Origin: Methylococcaceae bacterium
Lineage (GTDB): Bacteria > Pseudomonadota > Gammaproteobacteria > Methylococcales > Methylomonadaceae
DNA length: 7,632 bases
Direction of reading: 5' to 3'
Assembly (NCBI GenBank): GCA_030699345.1
Contig: JAUYMX010000505.1
Location: 1 to 7,632, forward strand
Shown here: positions 1 to 5,679 of the stretch, in pieces
Position numbering within the stretch: position 1 is the stretch's first letter
Layout of the letters: each line of letters begins with the position of its first letter
Translations under genes and position numbers: made by a program
Notes under the pieces: generated by a model
Seen by the model: the letters and a program-made list of their open reading frames with translations, nothing else
The model's database searches: none
Told to the model about the DNA's origin: nothing

Positions 1-35
1 TGACGTCTCGCGTCGTAAAAGAACTGCTTGGTTAA
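1..35 (+). CDS. Possible 3' end of an unidentified upstream gene (partial)
   Basis: Reading from base 3, the frame is TSRVVKELLG followed by TAA at 33-35, one base before the MOSC gene's ATG at 37. A competing frame from base 2 ends in TGA at 38-40 and would give an ATGA overlap with that ATG. Either tail would make the MOSC gene the distal member of an operon. Only ten or so residues are visible, so the product cannot be named and the choice of frame is a guess. Confidence 0.25.
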   Translation, partial: TSRVVKELLG

Positions 36-36
36 C

Positions 37-861
37 ATGACACCGATCACCTTAACCGAGATCCATGTCTACCCTGTTAAATCGCTGGCAGGCATACAGG
101 TAACCAGTTGGCCCGTCACAGAAAAAGGTTTGCTCTTTGACAGAAGATGGATGCTTGTCGACAGCAACCAACAATTTTTAAGTCAGCGCAGATTGCCGCA
201 GATGGCCTTAATCAAAACGGCGCTGACCGAAAATCACCTGATTTTATCAGCGCCGGACATGGGCGATTTGCATCTGCCACTGCATCCAAAAGGCGGAGAC
301 ATTATCAACAGCACCATCTGGCACGATCAGTGCCCTGCCCGCAGTGTTTCAGAAGATGCTGATAAATGGCTGGGCGATTTTCTAGGCGTTGACTGTCAAT
401 TGGTTTATCAACCGGATGAGCTTATTCGCCCGGTTAATCCTGATTACGCTAACGCCGACGATCAAGTATCGTTTGCCGATGGCTTTCCATTTTTAATTGT
501 CTCAGAGCAATCACTAGCCGCACTCAATCAAGAAATGCAGCTGAATTTGCCGATGATAAGATTCAGACCCAACTTAGTTGTTTCTGGCTGCGAAAGTTAT
601 GCCGAAGACTACTGGCGAGAAATCAGCATTGGCGAAATTGACTTCAGACTAACCAAGCCTTGCGCGCGCTGTTCCGTACCAACCATTGACCCAAGCACCG
701 GCAAATCAGGAAAAGAGCCATTGACAACACTCAATCGCACGAGAAAATGGCAGAATAAAGTTTATTTTGGCCAAAATGCTATACATGATCAATGTGGTAG
801 CTTAACGGTTGGTAACATTGTGCGCATCAAAACTTCCGGCACAAGCCAGCCTCCGCTTTAA
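37..861 (+). CDS. MOSC-domain protein, short YcbX/mARC-like form
   Basis: Predicted cytoplasmic molybdenum-cofactor-binding protein of the MOSC superfamily, the group that includes E. coli YcbX and mitochondrial mARC, which reduce N-hydroxylated compounds. From the ATG at 37 it has 274 residues. An N-terminal MOSC_N beta-barrel runs from about residue 4 to 120 (IHVYPVKSL, then GLLFDRRWMLVD). The MOSC domain runs from about 148 to 265, with FPFLIVSEQSL, RFRPNLVVSG and the cysteine motif KPCARCSVPTIDP (Cys209, Cys212), where the family's Mo-ligating cysteine lies. GKEPLTTLNRTR follows, as in the family. E. coli YcbX is about 370 residues because of a C-terminal 2Fe-2S ferredoxin domain, which is absent here, so electrons must come from a separate partner. 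A TTG at 28 is an alternative start. I prefer ATG37 because MTPITLTEIHVYPVKS matches the usual family beginning. No clear Shine-Dalgarno or own promoter is visible, which fits translational coupling to an upstream gene. Substrate unknown. Confidence 0.88.
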   Translation: MTPITLTEIHVYPVKSLAGIQVTSWPVTEKGLLFDRRWMLVDSNQQFLSQRRLPQMALIKTALTENHLILSAPDMGDLHLPLHPKGGDIINSTIWHDQCPARSVSEDADKWLGDFLGVDCQLVYQPDELIRPVNPDYANADDQVSFADGFPFLIVSEQSLAALNQEMQLNLPMIRFRPNLVVSGCESYAEDYWREISIGEIDFRLTKPCARCSVPTIDPSTGKSGKEPLTTLNRTRKWQNKVYFGQNAIHDQCGSLTVGNIVRIKTSGTSQPPL

Positions 862-948
862 GCCCGCCATATTCATTACTTTTTGCCAACGTCTCTTCCG
901 CTTTTAGCCCAAGCAACAACTTCTGGGCAATGTTTCCTAGTGTTTGCT

Positions 949-954
949 TATAAT
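949..954 (+). promoter_or_regulatory. Predicted sigma-70 -10 box for the nhaD transcript
   Basis: A perfect TATAAT stands at 949-954, with TG at 945-946 giving an almost extended -10. The -35 is weak: TGGGCA at 924-929 matches TTGACA at 4 of 6 positions but with a 19-bp spacer. Transcription would begin near A961, which puts the whole riboswitch-like element (from about 967) just inside the transcript. That fit between start site and aptamer supports the call. Confidence 0.55.
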
Positions 955-966
955 ACTTAAAACATT

Positions 967-1003
967 GATTAGGGCTGTATCCTGCGAAAATCGGGCCGCC
1001 TAT
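967..1003 (+). promoter_or_regulatory. Probable Na+-I riboswitch aptamer (DUF1646 RNA motif) upstream of nhaD
   Basis: The leader contains GGGCUGUAUCC (972-982), then GAAAAUCGGGCCGCC (986-1000). I recognise these blocks, from memory, as the conserved core of the DUF1646 RNA motif, later described as the Na+-I riboswitch class that controls Na+ transport genes. Foldable parts seen here are an outer stem UAGG (970-973) with CCUA (999-1002), and an inner hairpin CCUG (981-984) with CGGG (992-995) closing a 7-nt loop CGAAAAU. Its position directly upstream of a Na+/H+ antiporter gene is the strongest independent support. The conserved blocks are noncoding on both strands: the open minus-strand frame across them has no start codon. 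The class assignment needs a covariance-model search. Confidence 0.72.
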
Positions 1004-1011
1004 TATTCGAC

Positions 1012-1022
1012 AAGGAAATACA
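1012..1022 (+). promoter_or_regulatory. nhaD ribosome binding site, predicted to be masked by the aptamer core
   Basis: AAGGA at 1012-1016 is a good Shine-Dalgarno, 7 nt before the ATG at 1024. AGGA (1013-1016) and UACA (1019-1022) are together complementary to UGUAUCCU (976-983) in the aptamer: four plus four Watson-Crick pairs, with AA (1017-1018) bulged. This gives a plausible ligand-free state with the ribosome site closed. Confidence 0.6.
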
Positions 1023-1023
1023 A

Positions 1024-2550
1024 ATGTTGCGTTTTACTCAGTACGGTCTCTTAATGATTGCTATGTTGTTGCCCAATTTTTCAGATGCCGCCGTAAGCAC
1101 TTCTGTAATAGAGCACGCAAAGCACCTAAATTTGACCAATCATATAATTGGTTACCTAAGCTTAGTGCTATTCGCTTGCGCCTATCTGCTGGCCATGCTG
1201 GAAGAAGTCACCGAATTACGCAAATCAAAACCGATGGTGTTTGCAGCAAGTATTATTTGGGTACTTATTGCAGGAGTTTATGCCAACGGGGGCATGAGTG
1301 AGCAAGCTGGATTAGCTTTTCGCACTTCTTTAGAAGGCTACGCCGAACTTTTTTTATTTATATTAGTTTCAATGACCTACCTAAACGCCATGGAAGATCG
1401 CGGGGTATTTGAAACGCTGAGGGTTTGGCTGTTAAGCAAAAATTTTAGCTATCGACAATTATTTTGGATTACCGGCTTTCAGGCTTTCTTTATTTCTTCC
1501 GCATGCAACAATCTGACTACGGCTTTATTGATGGGGTCAGTCATCATGGCTATGGGTAAAGGGAGTCCGCGCTTCGTCACTTTATCCTGTATTAATGTCG
1601 TAGTAGCTGCCAATGCAGGCGGCTCATTTAGCCCATTTGGGGATATTACTACGCTGTTAGTCTGGCAAAAAGGTGTCGTTCCGTTTATGGACTTCTTCTC
1701 GCTATTAATTCCAGCAATTGTCAATTTCGTTGTACCCGCGACCATCATGCACTTCTTGATACCGAAAGAAAGGCCCGCGGCTGTTATGGAGGCTCAAGCC
1801 ATGAGACGAGGTGGCTTTGTCATTATCGGCTTGTTCGCATTAACCATTATCACCGCAACATGTTTTGAAAACTTCCTGAGTTTACCCCCGGCCGCTGGCA
1901 TGATGCTTGGTCTGACTTATCTAAAGTTTTTCAGTTACTATCTGCAAAAAACTTCCGCTGATACTGTTAGCTATCGAAATCCGGCATCTACCTTGCAAGG
2001 TTTGGATCTTTCCGAGCCGCTACAAGGTACCAAAATCGACCATTTTGGCCCAATGAAATGGATGAATACTCCACAAATTTTAGTTATATCTGACGCAGAC
2101 GAAGGCCAGACATTTGATGTTTTTGACAAAGTTGCCAACCTTGAATGGGATACCTTGTTGTTCTTTTACGGTGTAATGGTCGCTGTAGGTGGTTTAAGCT
2201 TTATTGGCTATTTAGAAATCACCTCTTTACAGCTCTACGGCAATATGGATCCTACCATAGCTAATATTCTGGTCGGCATTGCTTCCGCATTCGTCGATAA
2301 CGGCACCATTATGCTAGCCGTGTTAACCATGTCGCCGGATATTTCTCAGGGTCAATGGCTACTGGTCACTTTAACCAGCGGCGTGGGCGGTAGCATGCTG
2401 GCAGTGGGTTCGGCGGCCGGTGTCGGCTTAATGGGACAAGCCAAAGGCATTTATACCTTCACTAGCCATTTAAAATGGACGCCGGTTATCGCTTTGGGTT
2501 ATTTCGCTAGCATCGCAGTTCATTTTCTTATTAATGGTCGATATTTTTAA
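1024..2550 (+). CDS. nhaD: Na+/H+ antiporter NhaD
   Basis: Inner-membrane antiporter of the NhaD family (ion-transporter superfamily, distant from NhaA and NhaB), expected to export Na+ or Li+ in exchange for protons. It has 508 residues. The start is a cleavable-signal-like segment (about residues 1-23, ending in DAA), followed by roughly a dozen hydrophobic helices. Family signatures include SACNNLTTALLMGSVIMAMG (159-178), NAGGSFSPFGDITTLLVW (197-214, Asp207), FVDNGTIMLAVL (423-434, Asp425) and GSAAGVGLMGQAKGIYTF (462-479). A hydrophilic stretch of about 65 residues (308-374) separates two halves and looks longer than the equivalent loop I remember for NhaD proteins. It is followed by the typical EWDTLLFFYGVMVAVGGL. 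The ATG at 1024 has a good Shine-Dalgarno. The gene is preceded by a -10 box and a probable Na+ riboswitch, and followed 39 bp later by a second antiporter gene on the same strand, suggesting one Na+-induced operon. Confidence 0.93.
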   Translation: MLRFTQYGLLMIAMLLPNFSDAAVSTSVIEHAKHLNLTNHIIGYLSLVLFACAYLLAMLEEVTELRKSKPMVFAASIIWVLIAGVYANGGMSEQAGLAFRTSLEGYAELFLFILVSMTYLNAMEDRGVFETLRVWLLSKNFSYRQLFWITGFQAFFISSACNNLTTALLMGSVIMAMGKGSPRFVTLSCINVVVAANAGGSFSPFGDITTLLVWQKGVVPFMDFFSLLIPAIVNFVVPATIMHFLIPKERPAAVMEAQAMRRGGFVIIGLFALTIITATCFENFLSLPPAAGMMLGLTYLKFFSYYLQKTSADTVSYRNPASTLQGLDLSEPLQGTKIDHFGPMKWMNTPQILVISDADEGQTFDVFDKVANLEWDTLLFFYGVMVAVGGLSFIGYLEITSLQLYGNMDPTIANILVGIASAFVDNGTIMLAVLTMSPDISQGQWLLVTLTSGVGGSMLAVGSAAGVGLMGQAKGIYTFTSHLKWTPVIALGYFASIAVHFLINGRYF

Positions 2551-2589
2551 ATATCTATTCGTTAACATTACCTGTCTTGAGAATTTCTA

Positions 2590-4686
2590 ATGCAACCTGA
2601 AGTCTTTTTATCGGTTTTCACTTTAATGTTAATCGCGTTGGGCGTTAATTTGTTGGCTATAAAAACGCGTATTCCTTATACCGTTTTATTAGTAATCGTC
2701 GGCTCACTGTTAGTTCCTCTATCCCATTTTGAGATATTTTCATTCATCACTAGCTTTCAATTGACGCCTAGCTCGTTATTTTTTGTTTTCTTGCCAATTC
2801 TGATTTTCGAATCGGCTTACAACATGAATTTTCGTAATGTCAAAGAAAATAAATTTTCAATGGGCCTTTTAGCTGTATTTGGCCTATTGATTTCAACAGT
2901 TTTTATTGGTTTCGTCGGCCAATGGGCACTTGCTCTGATGGGGCTAGAGGTACCTTTAATGGTAACGCTATTATTCGGCGCCATTATATCTTCAACAGAC
3001 CCGGTGGCGGTTTTGTCGTTGTTCAAAGAATACGGCGCACCGCAACGATTGACACTGATTTTTGAAGGCGAAAGCTTATTCAAAGATGCGACATCATTTG
3101 CCTTGTTCATGGTGTTCCTGGATATTTTTATTCATGGTTACACTGGATTTCCAACAGTGCTCGAAGGTATTTTTTCATTTACCACCATGCTGTTTGGAGG
3201 TGTGGTTTTCGGGTTATTGATGGGGTTTATGTTTTCCAAGCTTATTCAATTGGTAAAAGGTAATGAACATCTTGAAATCACCCTAACCCTGCTGGTGGCA
3301 CACTTTACCTTTATCTTGACAGAGCTAATTTCAGAGCACCTGGTCATTTTCGGGCATGCCATTCATTTGTCATCGATCATATCAACCTTAATAGCATCTA
3401 TGGTAATGGGCAACTTCGGACGCTTCAAAATGTCCCACGGTGTCGAAGAATACATGGAAAAGTTCTGGAGTTATTTTGCGTTTGTTGCTAACTCGCTGGT
3501 GTTTATTTTGATGGGATTAATGTTCGCCAATCTTTCCATTGAATTGAAAATTGCTATTTTGCCGATTATCACCATCATTTTAGTAGTGGTAATTGCTCGT
3601 ATTATCTCCGTCTATGCCTCGGTTTCTGTCGTTAATACCTTGCAACTGGAAGAACATATTCCGAATAATTGGCAAAAACTTTTGTCTTGGGGCAGCCTAC
3701 GCGGTTCATTAGCTATCGTCATGGTGTTATTGATTCCGGACAATTTAACCTTACCAAGCTGGAAATTTGCTTTTTCAATCAAAGATTTCATTACGGCTAT
3801 CACCATCGGCTGTATTTATTTCACCCTACTAATTAAAGCCACAACCATCGGCACCATCATCCGTAAATTAAAAATTGATGCACTGTCCTCACAAGAAGAA
3901 TCGTCTTACTTTAAAAGCAATGCACTCATTTTTAAGGATGTATTAAACAAATTAGATGAGCTTTTGCTGCATAAACAAATCAGTGATGAGCAACATCATG
4001 ATTTACAAAAGCAATATCAAACGCTCTATCAAAAGCATTCATCCGAAGCGAAACAGAAACAGAAACAGAAACAGAAACAGTCTAATTCTGATCGTTTAAC
4101 TCAAGATATGCTGAGCTTATTCGCATTAAGTATTGAAAAAAACGAACTCAAAGAAATTTTTCGGCGCGGAGAAATCAACGAAGAGGGCTACAAAAAGATT
4201 CTTTCGATCTTAGAAATTCAATCTACACGGGTCAAAGAAGAAAAACCTTTACTGTACGCGCCTAACGAAAACTTTAGCCAACGTATTAGTCTGCGAATAA
4301 TGAACCTACTTCGTAAGATAATATCCCTACCGCCAAAAGCGTATGACACTGAAGAGGTTTATTTGTATTACCGTACTGAATATAAATTAACGACCAAAGT
4401 GCTACACGAGCTTGCAGAACTGGAAAACTCCCATTTAAGAGAAATTTTCAACGAAAAACAGGCAGTAGATAATCTCGTTAAAATTTATCAACATTTACAA
4501 GCCAAAACTGAAGCCCGGATGAAGCAGGAAATTAGCGCTAACCAAGCGTTGTTAGATCGACTTAATCAACAAGCAGCTAAAAACTTGCTTCATGATTTGC
4601 AAAATGAAACTCTTTCTGAGCTTCATCAGTATGAGATTATTACTACGAAACTTTACATTTCCCTAAAAAAGGAACTGAATCCGTAA
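2590..4686 (+). CDS. CPA1-family cation/H+ antiporter with long cytoplasmic C-terminal domain
   Basis: Inner-membrane monovalent-cation/proton antiporter of the NhaP/NHE (CPA1) type, 698 residues. Residues 1-425 form the transport domain with about 12 hydrophobic helices. Its landmarks are FLPILIFESAYNMN (67-80), the unwound-helix motif SSTDPVAVLSLFKEYGAP (134-151), FEGESLFKDATSF (158-170) carrying the presumed ion-binding Asp166, and WGSLRGSLAIVMVLLIP (367-383) with the conserved Arg371. The residue before Asp166 is Lys165, where most CPA1 members have Asn. Residues 426-698 are soluble, charged and helical, with heptad-like stretches and a (Lys-Gln)5 run at 488-497. They match no ligand-binding domain I recognise and are probably a cytoplasmic regulatory or dimerisation region. 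The gene starts 39 bp after nhaD with a weak GAGA (2579-2582) and no visible promoter, so cotranscription under the Na+ riboswitch is likely. Whether it carries Na+, K+ or both cannot be read from sequence. Confidence 0.9.
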   Translation: MQPEVFLSVFTLMLIALGVNLLAIKTRIPYTVLLVIVGSLLVPLSHFEIFSFITSFQLTPSSLFFVFLPILIFESAYNMNFRNVKENKFSMGLLAVFGLLISTVFIGFVGQWALALMGLEVPLMVTLLFGAIISSTDPVAVLSLFKEYGAPQRLTLIFEGESLFKDATSFALFMVFLDIFIHGYTGFPTVLEGIFSFTTMLFGGVVFGLLMGFMFSKLIQLVKGNEHLEITLTLLVAHFTFILTELISEHLVIFGHAIHLSSIISTLIASMVMGNFGRFKMSHGVEEYMEKFWSYFAFVANSLVFILMGLMFANLSIELKIAILPIITIILVVVIARIISVYASVSVVNTLQLEEHIPNNWQKLLSWGSLRGSLAIVMVLLIPDNLTLPSWKFAFSIKDFITAITIGCIYFTLLIKATTIGTIIRKLKIDALSSQEESSYFKSNALIFKDVLNKLDELLLHKQISDEQHHDLQKQYQTLYQKHSSEAKQKQKQKQKQSNSDRLTQDMLSLFALSIEKNELKEIFRRGEINEEGYKKILSILEIQSTRVKEEKPLLYAPNENFSQRISLRIMNLLRKIISLPPKAYDTEEVYLYYRTEYKLTTKVLHELAELENSHLREIFNEKQAVDNLVKIYQHLQAKTEARMKQEISANQALLDRLNQQAAKNLLHDLQNETLSELHQYEIITTKLYISLKKELNP
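4051..4080 (+). repeat. In-frame hexanucleotide tandem repeat, five copies of AAACAG
   Basis: Five perfect head-to-tail copies of AAACAG encode (Lys-Gln)5, residues 488-497 of the CPA1 antiporter, at a hydrophilic break between two helical segments of the C-terminal domain. Copy-number change by slippage would keep the reading frame and only alter the linker length. Confidence 0.95.
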
Positions 4687-4717
4687 GTAAAATCATACAC
4701 AATTTAAAATTAATATC

Positions 4718-4747
4718 AGCGAAAGCCTATCAGAATTAAGGTTCGCT
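4718..4747. terminator. Possible bidirectional terminator between convergent genes
   Basis: AGCGAA (4718-4723) pairs with TTCGCT (4742-4747), and CCT (4726-4728) pairs with AGG (4739-4741), with a 2-nt bulge and a 10-nt loop. On the plus strand TTATCGTCATTT follows. On the minus strand the stem is followed by GATATTAATTTTAAA. Neither is a clean U-tract, so termination strength is uncertain, but it sits exactly between two converging genes. Confidence 0.4.
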
Positions 4748-4753
4748 TTATCG

Positions 4754-5245
4754 TCATTTGAATAAATTGTGTTCTTTTAATAATCGTTGGGCTTCAATGA
4801 AGTTGGGGCTTCCCTGCAAGTATGAAGCGCTGGGGTTAATGATAAACTGCGCATTCATGGCCGTTCGCCCTAACAGCATACGAAAACGCATGCTGTCCCG
4901 ATTAGTCAACGTCATTTCTGCATTAATCATGAAATTACCAAGCATTAATTGGGTATCGACAACGTACCTGCGCTGTTTATGCCCACCTGAATCAGAAACC
5001 AAGCGCTTATCTTTGACTTGTGCATGGCATTCGACAATGACATCGGAGTTTTTTTGTAAGGGATGTATCGCAAACATCACCCAATTTTCACCACCTCTTC
5101 GATAGGGATCAATGATGAATGCATGTAATGCTGAAGAACGGGCGCCTGTATCAATTTTAGCTTTGATACGTTCAATATTGAACGTCGGCAAAGCAACCCA
5201 TTCACGCCAACCGAGCATCGGTAACGGTATCGAATTGTTAACCAT
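4754..5245 (-). CDS. RimB-like retropepsin-fold peptidase ('ATP-dependent zinc protease' family)
   Basis: Small cytoplasmic protein of 163 residues, belonging to the family annotated as ATP-dependent zinc protease (COG4067 type). Its fold is retropepsin-like and its best-known member is RimB, next to the ATP-grasp ligase RimK. Visible signatures are LGWREWVALP (11-20), the aspartic-peptidase-like KIDTGARSSALHA (30-42, with Asp32-Thr33-Gly34), a strand block ending VECHAQVKD, and the C-terminal RMLLGRTAM (122-130), followed by INPSASYL. The family name is historical: the DTG motif and fold suggest an aspartyl-type or amide-processing enzyme, and I see no zinc-binding HExxH. No ATP-grasp partner lies in the window, so its substrate is unknown. 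The ATG is at 5245, with an AAGG Shine-Dalgarno 9 nt upstream (complement of 5255-5258). It is divergent from the TIGR02647-like gene and convergent with the antiporter operon. Confidence 0.88.
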   Translation of the reverse strand: MVNNSIPLPMLGWREWVALPTFNIERIKAKIDTGARSSALHAFIIDPYRRGGENWVMFAIHPLQKNSDVIVECHAQVKDKRLVSDSGGHKQRRYVVDTQLMLGNFMINAEMTLTNRDSMRFRMLLGRTAMNAQFIINPSASYLQGSPNFIEAQRLLKEHNLFK

Positions 5246-5262
5246 TTTTGTCTACCTTGGTC

Positions 5263-5305
5263 TTGTCGTCATTTATATAGGTACTATTACGACAAAAAGA
5301 GTCGT
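5263..5305. repeat. Inverted repeats in the divergent intergenic region, possible operator
   Basis: TTGTCGT (5263-5269) and ACGACAA (5289-5295) form a perfect 7-bp inverted repeat with a 19-bp AT-rich spacer. A nested ATAG-GTA-CTAT lies at 5277-5287. GTCGT recurs at 5301-5305, so ACGAC (5289-5293) can also pair locally with it. This 119-bp region must hold promoters for both flanking genes, but I could not find a convincing -35/-10 pair on either strand. An operator role is inference only. Confidence 0.3.
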
Positions 5306-5364
5306 TCTTACTTGCAAATAGCTTTATGCTATCGCCCCACGTTAATCAATTATGAGAAATTTTT

Positions 5365-5601
5365 ATGCCCTATACCCAAGATATTGTCGAAGAACTAAAT
5401 ATTCTTGTTCGCTACAATTTATCCACCACACAAGAAGGCATCAAGGTACATAAAACTGCCGCCCCAGAAATTATTGCTGCTACACGCCGATTGTTCGACA
5501 AGGGCTTGATAACATTGGAAGATGGCGGCTATTTGACTGATCTGGGCCATGAAGCGGCAGAACAGGCACAAACAGTGCTAAATCTGCTGACTCCGTCGTA
5601 A
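5365..5601 (+). CDS. TIGR02647-family small protein, putative DNA-binding
   Basis: A 78-residue soluble protein matching my recollection of the TIGR02647 family, found in gammaproteobacteria such as Pseudomonas and Vibrio and sometimes annotated as DNA-binding. The N-terminal half is helical (YTQDIVEELNILVRYNL, then APEIIAATRRLFDKGLI). It is followed by a short wing-like turn (LEDGGYLTDLG, about 51-61) and a last helix (HEAAEQAQTVLNLL, 62-75). The helix-helix-wing pattern resembles a compact winged helix, but no binding site or target is known to me. The ATG at 5365 has GAGA (5354-5357) 7 nt upstream. It stands alone, divergent from the RimB-like gene and convergent with rpoH. Confidence 0.8.
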   Translation: MPYTQDIVEELNILVRYNLSTTQEGIKVHKTAAPEIIAATRRLFDKGLITLEDGGYLTDLGHEAAEQAQTVLNLLTPS

Positions 5602-5620
5602 TATCGACGTTCTTTTTAGC

Positions 5621-5658
5621 AATAAAAAAGGCTTGGTGAGTTTTTTTCACCAAGCCTT
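5621..5658 (-). terminator. Strong intrinsic terminator of rpoH
   Basis: A perfect 12-bp stem pairs AAGGCTTGGTGA (5628-5639) with TCACCAAGCCTT (5647-5658), around a 7-nt loop. Read on the minus strand the stem is followed by a T-rich run (complement of the A-rich 5621-5629), the classical U-tract, 22 nt after the rpoH stop. On the plus strand the stem is followed by AGAAAGTGCC, so it should be much weaker for the convergent small gene. Confidence 0.9.
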
Positions 5659-5679
5659 AGAAAGTGCCGACCGAGCTAA

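Noticed and set aside
907..928. GCCCA/TGGGC hairpin after the MOSC gene as a terminator
   Set aside because: Only 5 bp with a 12-nt loop and no T-run after it, so too weak to call.
827..1033. Open minus-strand frame across the nhaD leader, whose translation looks protein-like (repeated GLKAE)
   Set aside because: It has no ATG, GTG or TTG in its first two-thirds, no ribosome site, covers the end of the MOSC gene and the riboswitch-like RNA, and ends inside the MOSC gene. I take it as chance openness. A degraded gene fragment in 862-960 cannot be fully excluded.
1479..1748. 89-codon minus-strand frame inside nhaD
   Set aside because: Lies wholly within the highly conserved transport domain of nhaD, has no family resemblance and no regulatory signals. 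Shadow frame.
2551..2589. A second riboswitch or promoter between nhaD and the CPA1 gene
   Set aside because: 39 bp is too short for an aptamer of this class, and it shows none of the conserved blocks or a good -10/-35 pair.
4758..5105. 115-codon plus-strand frame opposite the RimB-like gene
   Set aside because: Antisense to a gene with clear family motifs. The translation is rich in Cys, Arg and Ser with no recognisable domain.
5112..5321. 69-codon plus-strand frame in the divergent intergenic region, with a hydrophobic stretch (FVYLGLVVIYIGTI)
   Set aside because: It could mimic a small membrane protein, but more than half is antisense to the RimB-like gene, it has no Shine-Dalgarno, and it would cover the promoter region.
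5621..5658. Treating the strong hairpin as an equal bidirectional terminator
   Set aside because: The A-rich side only gives a U-tract on the minus-strand transcript. The plus-strand transcript has AGAAAG after the stem.
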